Made by a program: the position numbers and the translations under genes
Source of the DNA: Ichthyophis bannanicus
Lineage: Eukaryota > Chordata > Amphibia > Gymnophiona > Ichthyophiidae
Direction: 5' to 3'
Length of the DNA stretch: 64,000 nt
Assembly (NCBI GenBank): GCA_033557465.1
Contig: CM066033.1
Location: forward strand, 707,143,637-707,207,636
Shown: one piece after another, positions 30,425-40,458 of the stretch
Layout: every line of letters begins with the position of its first letter
Numbering within the stretch: the stretch's first letter is position 1
Notes under the pieces: model-generated
Seen by the model: only the letters and a program-made list of their open reading frames with translations
Told to the model about the DNA's origin: nothing
The model's database searches: none

Positions 30425-32334
30425 TTGATTCTAGAGAACTTAACCTTTCTGGCTCTGCAACAACCAGAGCCTCTCACCATTCCAGGAAGGTTAACTCATT
30501 TTGCTCCCAGATGGGAACAAATCACATCAGAACAGTGGACCCTCTCTATCATCAGAGAGGGCTACAAACTACATTTCTCCAGCCTTCCTCCCCATACCAT
30601 GGTGAGACAATTCAATTCTCCCCATCTCTCCTGTACCTGTTGGGTCAGGAGGTGACCACCCTTCTTGCCCAAAGGGCAATAGAAGAGGTTCCTCTTCTTC
30701 AACAGGGGTCAGGGTTTTACTCCCCTTATTTTCTCATCCCCAAGAAAACAGGAGGGCACAGACCCATTCTAGATCTGAGAGAATTGAACAAATTTCTATA
30801 CAAGATGCTCTCTTTAGGTACTCTCCTTCCATACCTACAGAGTCAGGATTGGCTTTGTTCTCTAGATCTAAAGGATGCGTACACACATATACTCATCCAT
30901 CCATCCCACAGAAAATTTCTACGATTTCTGTTCCAGGGAAAACATTTCCAATACAGAGTACTCCCCTTCGGTCTAGCCTCTGCTTCAAGAGTGTTCACCA
31001 AATGCATGTCAATAGTGGCTGCATTTCTACGCACTCTGGGAATATTTGTCTTCCCATACCTGGACGACTGGCTCATCCGAGCTCCATCTCAGTCCGAGGT
31101 TCAGACTTCCCTGGACCACACCAGACGCATACTGCACTATCTGGGACTCGTCATCAATCTGCCAAAGTCTCAACTCACCCCTACTCAGTCCCTAGAATTC
31201 ATAGGGGCCTGGCTAGATACCACCACTGCAAGGGCCTATCTTCCTCAGGCCCGTTGCCACCGTCTAGTGCACTTGGCCTCTCAAATTCAGTCCAGAAGCC
31301 ACTTGACTGCCAGGGAGATGCTACAACTGCTAGGCCACATGGCATCCACAGTTCATGTGGTGCCTTATGCTCGCCTACATATGAGAGCAGCTCAATGGAC
31401 TTTGTCCACCCAGTGGACCCAAGCATCAGGAGCTCTCTCAGACCAAATAGCAACCTCAAAACGTCTTTTTTGGTCTCTCCAATGGTGGATATCCACTCAA
31501 AATCTGCTGTTGGGGGCCCCCTTCCAACCTTTGTTACCCCAAGCAACTCTCACTACAGATGCCTCCCAAACAGGTTGGGGAGCTCATCTCCAAGACCTCT
31601 CCACTCAGGGCACTTGGTCTCCACAGGAGACCACCCTTCATATCAACCTTTTGGAGCTGCGAGCAATTTTCCTTGCTCTCAAGGTCTTTCATACCCTCCT
31701 CATCAACATGACAGTCCTTGTTCATACCGACAATCAAGTAGCCATGTTCTACATAAAAAAACAAGGAGGGACTGGCTCTCTGTCGCTTTGCAACGAAGCT
31801 CTAAAATTGTGGGCCTTCGCCAGAGAGCATCAAATCCATCTCCTGGCAGTATACCTCCCAGGAATCCAAAACTCTTGGGCAGACAGACTCAGTCGAGTTC
31901 TGCTTCCACACGAATGGTCCCTGCACATGGATCAGGTACTCAGAATCTTTCAGAAATGGGGAACCCCGGACATAGACCTCTTTGCAAGTCCGTGCAATGC
32001 CAAACTTCCCCGGTTCTGTTCCAGAATTCCGTGTCAGGGAGCTCAGGCCAAGGATGCCTTCCTCCTTCATTGGGGTCAGGTCTTCCTGTATGCCTTTCCA
32101 CCCATTCCTTTGATTCCCAAGACTCTATTCAAACTTCAGAGGGATCAAGGATCTATGATCCTCATAGCTCCACGCTGGCCACGCCAAGTGTGGTACCCTC
32201 TACTTCTGCATCTCTCCCAGGCACCCTCCCTGGATCTGGGAGCTGCTCCAGACCTTCTGTCTCAAGAGGAGGGGACTTTGTGGCACCCAAACCCCAAGTC
32301 CCTTCACCTCAGAGCTTGGTTACTGAAGGCCTAG
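30425..32334 (+). CDS. DIRS-2 reverse transcriptase, RNase H and Dam-like region
   Basis: The long frame 30511-32334 follows a short frame 30332-30655 that holds the N-terminal segment IPGRLTHFAPRWEQITSEQW, so one frame change lies near 30600. RT: FYSPYFLIPKKTGGHRPILD, CSLDLKDAYTHILIHPSHR, RVLPFGLASASRVFTK, FVFPYLDDWLIRA. RNase H: LTTDASQTGWGAH, INLLELRAIFLALKVF, VHTDNQVAMFYIKKQGG, NSWADRLSR. The C-terminal part DIDLFASPCNAKLPRFCSR and LIAPRWPRQVWYPLLLHLS matches the Dam-like region described in DIRS elements. Compared with DIRS-1 a short stretch after ELNKFL is missing (VREKFK). Confidence 0.85.
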
Positions 32335-33371
32335 ACCTTCAAGACTTCAATCTTTCTCAACAGGTGAAGGATATCCTCCATGCCTCTAGGAAACCTTCCA
32401 CCAGGCGTTCTTATGCTTTTAAATGGAAAAGATTTTCCATTTGGTGTGCTGAAAAGGGTCTTAACTCTCTAGCACTACCTTTGAATTCTTTACTCGAATA
32501 TCTCCTGCATCTTTCCAATGCAGGACTTAAAACAAATTCTGTAAGGGTCCATTTGAGTGCTATTTCAGCATCTCTTCAGCCTATCAATGGACAACCTGTT
32601 TCCTCTCATCCTCTTATAGCAAGATTTATGAGAGGTCTAACTTTAACTAAACCTCCCATTCGGCCTCCTCCGGTGGCATGGGACTTAAACGTGGTTCTTG
32701 GTCAGCTTATGAAGCCACCCTTTGAACCCTTAGCCACTACCTCCTTGAAATTTCTTTCCTGGAAAATCATTTTCCTTATTGCAATCACTTCTGCTCGCCG
32801 CATCAGTGAACTGCAGGCTTTAGTGGCTAATCCACCTTATACAAGGTTCCATCATGATAAGGTAGTCCTTAGGACAAATCCTCACTTTATGCCTAAAGTG
32901 GTCTCACCTTTTCATCTTAATCAAGAGGTATATCTACCTGTCTTTTTTCCAGCTCCTCATGCATCCAGTGCAGAGAGGAACCTACATACGTTAGATTGTA
33001 AAAGAGCTCTTGCCTTTTACATCCCCAGGACACAGCAACATCGAAAGTCTTCTCAACTTTTTGTTGCTTTTGATCCTTCTCATTTAGGACTTCCAGTCTC
33101 AAAAAGAACACTGTCCAATTGGATTGCTCAGTGTATTTCTTTTGCTTACCAGAGTAAGAACCTTTCTCTGGAAGGCCATGTCACAGCTCACAATGTGAGA
33201 GCCATGGCCACATCTATGGCTCATCTTCATTCTGTATCCATCGATCAGATCTGTCGAGCAGCCACCTGGGCCTCGGTTCATACCTTCACAGCCCATTACT
33301 GCTTGGACAAGGACTCCTGCCAGGATGCCTTGTTTGGTCAGGCTGTCCTCAGACACCTGTTCCATTCTTAA
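30849..33371 (+). CDS. DIRS-2 tyrosine recombinase (frame overlapping RT)
   Basis: An 840-codon frame open from inside the RT to the YR stop. The recombinase proper begins near 32285 and reads KDILHASRKPSTRRSYAFKW, GLKTNSVRVHLSAISAS, ITSARRISELQALVANPPYT (first catalytic Arg), LPVSKRTLSNWIAQCISFA, EGHVTAHNVRAMATSMAHL (HxxR), CRAATWASVHTFTAHYCLDK (Trp/His and catalytic Tyr). All catalytic residues are present and the frame is intact, so the enzyme could be active. It would insert the cDNA circle into the genome. The preceding about 480 codons run antiphase to RT-RNase H. The ORF ends 100 bases before the internal complementary region. Confidence 0.9.
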   Translation: MALFSRSKGCVHTYTHPSIPQKISTISVPGKTFPIQSTPLRSSLCFKSVHQMHVNSGCISTHSGNICLPIPGRLAHPSSISVRGSDFPGPHQTHTALSGTRHQSAKVSTHPYSVPRIHRGLARYHHCKGLSSSGPLPPSSALGLSNSVQKPLDCQGDATTARPHGIHSSCGALCSPTYESSSMDFVHPVDPSIRSSLRPNSNLKTSFLVSPMVDIHSKSAVGGPLPTFVTPSNSHYRCLPNRLGSSSPRPLHSGHLVSTGDHPSYQPFGAASNFPCSQGLSYPPHQHDSPCSYRQSSSHVLHKKTRRDWLSVALQRSSKIVGLRQRASNPSPGSIPPRNPKLLGRQTQSSSASTRMVPAHGSGTQNLSEMGNPGHRPLCKSVQCQTSPVLFQNSVSGSSGQGCLPPSLGSGLPVCLSTHSFDSQDSIQTSEGSRIYDPHSSTLATPSVVPSTSASLPGTLPGSGSCSRPSVSRGGDFVAPKPQVPSPQSLVTEGLDLQDFNLSQQVKDILHASRKPSTRRSYAFKWKRFSIWCAEKGLNSLALPLNSLLEYLLHLSNAGLKTNSVRVHLSAISASLQPINGQPVSSHPLIARFMRGLTLTKPPIRPPPVAWDLNVVLGQLMKPPFEPLATTSLKFLSWKIIFLIAITSARRISELQALVANPPYTRFHHDKVVLRTNPHFMPKVVSPFHLNQEVYLPVFFPAPHASSAERNLHTLDCKRALAFYIPRTQQHRKSSQLFVAFDPSHLGLPVSKRTLSNWIAQCISFAYQSKNLSLEGHVTAHNVRAMATSMAHLHSVSIDQICRAATWASVHTFTAHYCLDKDSCQDALFGQAVLRHLFHS

Positions 33372-33469
33372 ACAACTCCTGCCCACCTTCCCTGAATGGA
33401 TGCCTGAGATCCATAGGAAGATGAGGAACCCTTGGAGGGGGATCTCCCCGGCATCTTAGCTAGGGAGTC

Positions 33470-33560
33470 CCCATATGTGAGGACTCATTCCTGCTTGTTC
33501 CTGGAGATAGCACAGTTACTTACCTGTAACAGGTGATCTCTGGGAACAGCAGGAATTAGT
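33470..33560 (+). repeat. DIRS-2 internal complementary region
   Basis: CATATGTGAGGACTCATTCC then GTTCCTGGAGATAG (complement of the left end), followed by CACAGTTACTTACCTGTAAC and GATCTCTGGGAACAGCAGGA (complement of the right end). The joint is the reverse of a circle junction in which the two ends meet at CTAT. The 16-bp arm motif GTTAC-TTACCT-GTAAC is at 33515-33530. Confidence 0.9.
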
Positions 33561-33619
33561 CCTCACAACCCACCCACCTCCCCTGGGAGTTGTATCTCTC
33601 TCTCTCTTTCCTTTCCTCT

Positions 33620-33834
33620 CTCTATTGTCTCAGCTTTAAACTCGAACTGAGGAGAGTTGGTCAGGAAGGCGGGAAGGCAGCGCGCATGCGCTGTGGGAGG
33701 CCCCAAAAGCTTTCCTTTCTGGGAAGCTGGGGAGCTTTCCCGCGCAGGCTCCGTCGGTTCCGACGTACCCATATGTGAGGACTAATTCTTGCTGTTCCCA
33801 GAGATCACCTGTTACAGGTATGTAACTGTGCTAT
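33620..33834 (+). repeat. DIRS-2 right inverted terminal repeat
   Basis: Complement of the left terminal repeat. It carries GTTAC-AGGTAT-GTAAC at 33811-33826, eight bases from the CTAT terminus. A CT-rich simple stretch (33595-33640) precedes it. Confidence 0.88.
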
Positions 33835-35152
33835 ATAAGAACATAAGATATGCCATACTGGGTCAGACCAAGGTCCATCAAGCCCAGTATCCTGTTTCCA
33901 ACAGTGGCCAATCTAGGTCATACGTACCTAGCAGTTTCCCCAAAAGACACAGGTTCCACAATGCTTGTACTGGGGTCAAGCATTGATATTCTGGGTCCCT
34001 TCTTAATAATGGTTTATGGACTTTTCCTCCAGGAACTTGTCCAAACCTTTTTTAAACCCAGCTACACTAACAGCCTTTACTACATCCTCCGGTAACAAAT
34101 TCCAGAGTTTGATTACACGTTGAGTGAAAAAATATTTTCTTTTATTAGTCTTAAATAGTTTACCCTGTAGCTTCATTGCATGTCCCCTAGTCTGTCTATA
34201 TTCTGATAACGTAAACAATCGATCTACGTTTACCTGTTACACTCCGTTCATTAATTTATAGACTTCTATCATATCTCCCCTCAGCCGTCTCTTTTCCAGG
34301 TTAAAGAGCCCTAACCTTTTTAGCCTTTCTTCATAGGAGTATCCTTCCATCCCCTTTACCATTTTGGTGGCTCTTCTCTGAACCTTTTCTAATAACGCTA
34401 TATCCTTTTTAAGATACGGCGACCAGAATTGTACACAATATTCAAGGGGCGGTCTCACCATGGAACGATACAGAGGCATTATAATATCTTTTGTTTTATT
34501 TTCCATTCCTTTCCTTATCATACCTAGCATTCTATTTGCTCTCTTGGCTGCCGCTGCACACTGGGCTGAGGGTTTTAACATGTTATCCACAATGACGCCT
34601 AAATCTTTTTCCTGTGTGGTGGTTCCTAAAGTGGAACCTTGCATCGTGCAACCATAGTTTGGGTTGTTCTTCCCTAGGTGCATAACTTTGCACTTGTCTA
34701 CATTAAATTTCATCTGCCATTTTAATGCCCAGTCTTCCAATTTATCAAGATCCTCTTGCAATTTTCCACAATCCTCTTGGGTTTTAACAACTTTAAATAG
34801 TTTTGTGTCATCTGCAAATTTGATAACCTCACTCGTTATTCCACTTTCCAGGTCATTTATGAATATGTCAAAAAGCAGAGGACCCAGCACAGATCCCTGG
34901 GGTACACCACTATTCACCTTTCTCCATTGGGAAAATTGGCCATTTAGCCCTACCCTCTGCTTTCTATCTTTTAACCAGTTCCTGATCCACAATAGTACAC
35001 TGCCTCCTATCCCATGACTCTTTAGTTTTGCCAAAAGTCTCTGATGAGGGGACCTTGTCAAAGGCTTTCTGAAAGTCCAGATACACTATATCAATCGACT
35101 CACCTTTGTCCACCTGTTTATTCACACCTTCAAAAAAACATAACAGATTAGT
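33835..35152 (-). mobile_element. CR1-like LINE fragment, 3' end abutting DIRS-2
   Basis: The 3'UTR begins right beside the DIRS end (plus strand: AAGAACATAAGATATGCCAT, then CATACTGGGTCAGACCAAGG) and the RT lies at 34237-35061, minus strand. The 5' part is missing (truncated near 35152). The 3' tail with the segment GCCCAGTATCCTGTTTCCAA recurs at 47117, so the same family is present twice. The clade (CR1, L2 or Rex1-like) is judged only from motifs. Confidence 0.8.
34237..35061 (-). pseudogene. CR1-like reverse transcriptase, C-terminal two thirds
   Basis: A 274-codon uninterrupted frame. It starts within the RT palm and reads VNSGVPQGSVLGPLLFDIFI, SEVIKFADDTKLFKVV (FADD catalytic box), then the thumb region GTTTQEKDLGVIVDNMLKPS, YRSMVRPPLEYCVQFWSPYL and ends YEERLKRLGLFNLEKRRLRG. 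Upstream coding (QQFTNLLCFFEGVNKQVDKG, FQKAFDKVP in another frame, 34964-35164) shows a frameshift. The element is 5'-truncated, so it was never independently active. Confidence 0.85.
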
Positions 35153-35184
35153 AAACTGTTGCATTAGTAAACTGTTGCATTAGT
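35153..35184 (+). repeat. 16-bp tandem duplication at the LINE/PLE junction
   Basis: AAACTGTTGCATTAGT occurs twice in tandem (35153-35168, 35169-35184) where the LINE ends and PLE sequence resumes. The second copy is continuous with PLE sequence; the first could be a displaced target duplication or a local duplication. Confidence 0.8.
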
Positions 35185-35733
35185 CAATAAGACATCTATA
35201 TTAAGTCAATCAAGTTACACATTTTGCTTCAAAAATATTTTGGTAAAATTCATACATAGAACAGGATGACAATAGTTTTTAATATAGTTTAAATTCAGTC
35301 CCCATTTCTAATATCGTTGTCTTTTTATATCTCAGATACGATTTTTATATTAAGTTAATCAGCTACATTGTCTGCTACCAATATACAGATAAAATATTTT
35401 TTAAGAAGGAACCATGTATTGAACGGGACGACCATAGTTCCCTCAAACCAGGGCTCAACACTGCACTGAGTCCCGACGGATCTCTGACTCCACCCATAAG
35501 GTCAGGTTTCACTTTGGCGCACTTTTGAGCGTCTACCAAAAAGAGTCAGATTTATTTGATAGTTTTTCAACTTTGGATAGAGATGCTATACATTTTGGAA
35601 TCTCCACCCAAAGACTTTGAGGTTAGTAATTTTCATTAGATAACTCTCCAAACATGAGTTTATCTCGCTTAGATGTGTTTGTAAGGTGCCAGCAACAAGA
35701 TTTACTAGTACTTTGTTTGTACTTCACACAATC

Positions 35734-36926
35734 CATGTGCTTTGTGTTTACTAGTTATCAAGTACAAATTTACTTTACCAAAGCATCTTTCCACCCTTTA
35801 ACAAAAGAGTCTTTTAAAGCACTGCATCTTCATCACACATAACCCTTTTCTCAAAGTGTTTTTTTTTTTTATCGCATTCCGCTTTGCAGTTTAAACTATC
35901 GCACGCAGGTTATGTTTAGTTCTAAGGTATTTTTTCATAGATGAATCCTCAAAGTGATAGTTTTACAAGTAACATTTGGATATATGTATAGAAAATGTTG
36001 GCTTTAAACATCTACATATGTCCTGTATTGAATAAGTCATTTACACATGTTTTCTATTATAAGTAAGGTGTTTTTTGATAATATCTTTCCTAAAAATACA
36101 CCCTGGATTTGTTTTAATTGGACCAGGAGGTTAGGATTTTACTATCCAAGAATGGACTATAAAATCACTAAGGGTGACAACATTAAGTATATAAGGACAA
36201 TATTTTAATTTTGATACCATTCATAGTTCTACAATACCATTCCAAGGGTTTCTTTTCATAATGATATATGATATATATATATATATATACACATTTTTTT
36301 ATATACTTCATTGATATTGGTGGTATCCATGTTTTTCAATATGTCACATACCATAATATAGTATTTGTGTTTAAAAAAAAAAAACGAACCTTTTGCTATG
36401 TGCTAGATCGTCTGTAATTTGACTATTGTTAAGAATCTTTCTGTAATGTATAATATATCATTGAGATTACAACTATGTTTTGTTATTTATTCCATAGTTA
36501 GAGTAGAACGTTCAAGACTACTCCACACGTGAAATACACCACAGGGTGCTCTAGTGAGTACTCTCTTGTACATATACAAGTAAATAGTTTTATCTTACTG
36601 TCCTTCAAATATTTCTTACAGCATAGTTCGCAATCTTACATTTAGTGTCTATACATGTTTTTGTTCTTTGCTGCCCTGCATTTTGTTCTTCTTTTTTCCT
36701 TTCTATACTTTTAAAATTTTGCATTTATGGTTCAGTTTTATTTGTATAGATGTTATATATATATTGTTTATTTTATTTTATTTTATAAGCTGCATATCCC
36801 CTGAGGAAGGCGTTGCCGAAACATGTTGGGGTTCTTCAAATAAATGCTCCTGTGACTTTCATTTGTCTCTTTCTTCTTGTGTTACCCGGTCTCTACTGCA
36901 AGAGTATTAGTTGTTCTTTGTGTTCA
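35734..36926 (+). repeat. PLE-1 3' tail
   Basis: Unique 3' extension of the pseudo-LTR. Its last 0.85 kb is the complement of the 5' tail 9616-10340. It holds an AT microsatellite near 36267-36288, a hammerhead-like motif at 36798 and ends GTTCTTTGTGTTCA at the target duplication. An ORF-like stretch at 36668-36910 is low complexity and not a gene. Confidence 0.85.
36798..36831 (+). ncRNA. Hammerhead-like motif in PLE-1 3' tail
   Basis: CCC (36798-36800), CTGAGGA (36801-36807), a GGC/GCC stem II with GTT loop, GAAAC (36818-36822), ATGTT, GGGG (36828-36831). Core boxes are complete. Stem III would be only a few base pairs, as in PLE hammerheads reported to self-associate. The inverted copy at 9671 has GCATT in place of ATGTT; an ancestral palindromic GCGTT would explain both by CpG decay. 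Confidence 0.6.
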
Positions 36927-36940
36927 CCTTTTTGATTCAG
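36927..36940 (+). repeat. 14-bp target-site duplication, right copy
   Basis: CCTTTTTGATTCAG, identical to 9602-9615. The L1 reading frame resumes immediately after it. Confidence 0.92.
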
Positions 36941-38860
36941 ACCCTGGCAAAAGTGGGTATTGCAGGCAAGTATTTAGAGTGGGTTGGATCGCTTTACAGG
37001 AACCCCCTAGCGGCCTTATGAATTAATGGAGAGTATACGGAGGCCTTTGGGCTTTTGAGAGGGACCAGGCAGGGATGTCCTCTGTCCCCATTATTATTTG
37101 TCTTAACAATGGAGCCCTTGGTGCAGAGAGTGAGAGCAGTAGAAAAGATTCAGGGGTTGAAATGGGAACAGGGGGAGTGTAAAGTGTCATTGTTTGCTGA
37201 TGACTTGTTGTTTATAATCACATCCCCTGAGCAGACATTGAGCGCCCTGATGAGAGAGCTAGAGAGTTTTGGGAAAGTATCTGGCTTTAAGAAGAATGCA
37301 TCCAAATCAGAGATTTTAAATATCTCAATTCCAGAAAAAACAAGTGAACGGTTGATGAGTTTATTTCCTTTTAAATGGGCCAAGAGAAGTATTTGTTAAC
37401 TGGGTGTCCAGCTAACACCAGTGATCTCAGATCTTTTTAGAGCGAATTATATCCCTCTGGCGGGAAAGATTAGGAGAGACCTAGCAGGATGGGAAAGGTT
37501 GAAGCTAACATGGTCAGGAAAAATAGCTGCGGTGAAAATGATGATTTTGCCCAGGTTGCTATTTTTATTTAGCACGTTGCCTGGTGCTGCTCCAGGAGGA
37601 TTCTTGAAAAAGATGCAAAGGGTTTTGTGGAAATTTGTCTGGGGAGGAAAGAGAGCGAGAGTTCCTAAAAACATTTTGATAAGGAGCAAAGTAAATGGGG
37701 GGATGGCTGTCCCAGATTTAGAAAAATACTATAGTGCAGCTAAGCTGAGGGCTGCTTTTGAGTGGGGGATACATGAAAGTCAGGACTGGGTCCAAATGGA
37801 GAAAGTGGCTTTGGGAGTGCCTTCATTGAAAGACGTCTTGTGGGTCCCTAGGGGGAATAGGATGATAGCAAAGTGTTCTAACCCCTTTGTGCACGTAACA
37901 TTACAAATATGGTTTCAATGACGAACTAAATGGTTGGGAGTTGAATGTGTGACTAAAGGGGTCCCTATCAGGGGCAATATTGATTTCCCACCGGGGAAGA
38001 AGGGGGGTTCTCTGAACGATGGGCCCGTAGTAATCTGTGTTATGTCAGACTATTTCTAGAGGAGGGGGAATATTAGGCCCTTTGAAAACCTCAAGGAAGA
38101 ATTTTCATTGAGGAATTTGGATTTTTATTATTATGTACAGGTGGCTAATTATATCCAAAAGAAAATCATCCCGGAATTAAAGGGGGAAGTAGTACCAGTT
38201 GAAAAGCTGTTTTTGAGAGATAAGATAAAGGGAATCATCACTCAACTATATAACATTATGGATACATTTAAGGGAGAGAAAATCATTAAAAAAAAATGGG
38301 AAGCAGACCTGACTCTGGTACTGACTGAGTAGGCTTGGGCTGCGATCTTTGCCCAGAGATATAAGGGGCTATTGGCCAGTAATTTAATAGAACATAATTA
38401 TAAGATCATGTACAGGTGGTATGTGACACCTGATATGATTCAGAAAATGTACGGAATGACTAATGGTCTATGTTGGCGCAAGTGTGGTGCTAGATGTGTG
38501 TTCCTCCATATATAGTGGTCTTATCCAAAAATACAAGAGTTCTAGAAGGATGTGTTCCAGTCTTTGGATAAGATTTTGGGGAAGAAAATAGGATGGCTTT
38601 ACTGGGACTCCATAGAAGGTGGGTGAAAAAAGAGGAAGGGAGCTTTATTCATTTGGGCTGTTTGGCTGCCCGCTTGGAAATAGCTAAAAGGTGGAGGCAT
38701 GTAGCCCCGCCAATGGTGGGAGAATGGGAAAGAGGGGTGAACCATATATACTTGATGAGTAAGCCGACAGCCCTAAAACAAGCAAAAATGATGCAGCTTG
38801 AGAGGATATGGTCCAAATATTCTACCTGGCTTGCAGAAGGTTTAGCTGTGAAAGTTTAAG
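36941..38860 (+). pseudogene. L1 ORF2 3' half: RT and C-terminal domain
   Basis: RT continues with LLRGTRQGCPLSPLLFVLTM (37055), VSLFADDLLFIITSPEQTL (the FADD catalytic box, about 37185), then TWSGKIAAVKMMILPRLLFL and VNGGMAVPDLEKYYSAAKLR (37421-37921). A Cys/His-type C-terminal motif is readable near 38470 (CWRKCGARCVFLHI). Frames change at about 37398, 37920 and 38330, with in-frame stops, so the copy is dead apart from the PLE insertion. Confidence 0.85.
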
Positions 38861-39139
38861 AGGGCGTAGAGATGTACCAATGTGTTAATAAGCATGTAAT
38901 GGAGGGTGGGGGGGGGGGCGGAGTAGGGGTAGGTGGGAGGAAGAATATCAAAATTAAAAGGGGAAAAAATGTCAAGGGGGAAAGAACAATAACTGTTAAG
39001 TGGAGCATTGTTTAGCTGTCGGGGGGGGGGGGGGAAGAGAGAGAGATAAGGGTCTGGAAATTGTTTGGATTGTTATTCCCCAATGATGTATATTTCTCTT
39101 GACAAAAATAAAGAATAAAAAAAACAAAAAAAACCCCAA
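36941..39139 (+). mobile_element. Tx1/L1-type LINE, 3' portion
   Basis: Continues the RT, then the C-terminal region and a 3'UTR with two G-tracts (38908, 39020). It ends in an A-rich tail (AATAAAGAATAAAAAAAACA near 39109-39130). Everything after about 39139 is non-repetitive in character. Confidence 0.87.
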
Positions 39140-40285
39140 GAGAATGAAAAGAGGAGTATATCTGCAAGTGGAAGCACTGTTCCTAGCCCCAATACTAAGC
39201 AGCAGAGTATGCTTTATCCAGCAAATATAAGAGAGCTGGGGCACACAGAGACCAAGGGCTGTGTAGCTTGTAATGCATTTGAAGAATTTAACATGAATCA
39301 AAAGGTCCTTCTTTACTATGTAATTACTTTATTACTTTTCCTTGATTTAACATATTTTCCCTCTCACACCAGTGCTTCTGTGAGGTAAAAGCATTTGTGT
39401 GATTATTACATCACAGGTATAACAACATAAAACAGCCGCAGCAACAAATTGCATCACAGCTCTTACCACGGACATCCTTTGCCACATTATAAAATTTATT
39501 AGGAGACACTATGATAAATTAAAATTAGGAAGAAAATAAGACAAAAGAAAAAAAACACATTCAATGTGTTAATGAATGAAACACTGTCCAGCAAGATGTT
39601 AAATTTAAAAAATGTGTATCTAAGTTCATATAAATAAAAAAAAAGACCCTTTCATACATAATTACACAGCTTTGCAGCCTGACAGTGATAAAGATTCTCA
39701 ATTGCAGCTACGGCTAAAACTCTGATTTTGCAAATTCATTCATCATGGCCCATAATGAGCTCATTAAAGTAGAGAGAAGGGCACATTCCCTTTTGCAGCT
39801 AGAAGCACTTCAAATTGAAACATCTTCTTTAACTTTTCAAATTCTCCCTAAATTTAAGGAGCTCTTGTCCCATGGCACCCTCTAAAATCATCTATAACAA
39901 TCTAAAAAAGGCCATTTAAAAAAATAAATCCAGTGTGTTAGCTGAAAGCATACAGCTGGAACCAGCAATCAGGATTATGGATGCAGGTAACTCGTCTCCA
40001 CACTGCCAATAACTCCTGACCCCCAGAGTGGAAATAGACATGCAGTGAAGCCAGGCAAGATCATGGCTAGGACTGATCAGACTCCCACTATATATAGCAT
40101 GTTCAGCTATTTCCACCTTTTACTTTTGACAAATATACATTGTTTTACCTGTTCAGTCTTTATGCTTTTACTACTGTAAAGTCATAACACATGATTCCAT
40201 AAAAATATATCCAAAACCTCCCAAATGAAAATATTACACAATCCACAGGGTTATACTCACAAATCTAGAATATAGGGTGTGTAGG

Positions 40286-40458
40286 CAGAGCCATACCGAG
40301 GGTTGTGTGAGCGGTGCAGCTGCAAAGGGCACAATATGGAAGGGGCGCTGGGCTCCAGGAAGCCCAACAAGAGTGAGTTCCTGCATGTGGCTGGGTGGGG
40401 AAAGGGGTGCCAGGTTTGCAAGTCACACAGGGCACATTTCTAGCTTGGTACAGTCCTG
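40286..40458. mobile_element. hAT-like MITE
   Basis: Ends CAGAGCCATACC and (complement) CAGGACTGTACC are imperfect inverted repeats of hAT type. Flanking 8-mers TGTGTAGG (40278-40285) and TATGTAAG (40459-40466) agree at 6 of 8 positions, fitting a decayed 8-bp duplication. Length is 173 bp. Confidence 0.55.

Larger units (their letters stand above)
28235..33834 (+). mobile_element. DIRS-2 retrotransposon, structurally complete
   Basis: Ends are inverted repeats: left CTATCTCCAGGAACAAGCAG (28235), right complement ...GTTACAGGTATGTAACTGTG then CTAT at 33834. Within lie gag, RT-RNase H and YR, then an internal complementary region at 33470-33560. All expected DIRS parts are present. YR and RT frames are intact; gag has one stop. 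Codon and CpG decay are moderate, older than DIRS-1. It inserted in the PLE 3' pseudo-LTR without an obvious target duplication. Confidence 0.92.
27897..35733 (+). repeat. PLE-1 3' pseudo-LTR, split by DIRS-2 and a CR1-like LINE
   Basis: Segment one (27897-28234) repeats 10341 onward. After the compound insertion, sequence resumes at about 35169 with GCATTAGTCAATAAGACATC (10687 in the 5' copy) and matches through GAGCGTCTACC and the Ngaro empty site to about 35733. It supplies the unoccupied versions of both insertion sites found in the 5' copy. Confidence 0.87.
9616..36926 (+). mobile_element. Penelope-like element (PLE-1), hosting nested insertions
   Basis: The layout is an inverted 5' tail (9616-10340), 5' pseudo-LTR (10341-24890, split by two insertions), RT plus GIY-YIG endonuclease ORF (24900-27316), 3' pseudo-LTR (27897-35733, split by one compound insertion), and 3' tail (35734-36926). 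Removing the nested elements leaves about 6.7 kb. The 3' tail is the reverse complement of the 5' tail, so the element begins with an inverted copy of its own end, a layout described for PLEs. The insertion is flanked by a 14-bp duplication in the L1. Frame breaks in the RT/endonuclease show it is now inactive. Confidence 0.9.

Noticed and set aside
36668..36910. 80-codon ORF in the PLE 3' tail
   Set aside because: Low-complexity translation of AT-rich DNA, mirrored at 9612-9848 only because the tail is an inverted repeat.
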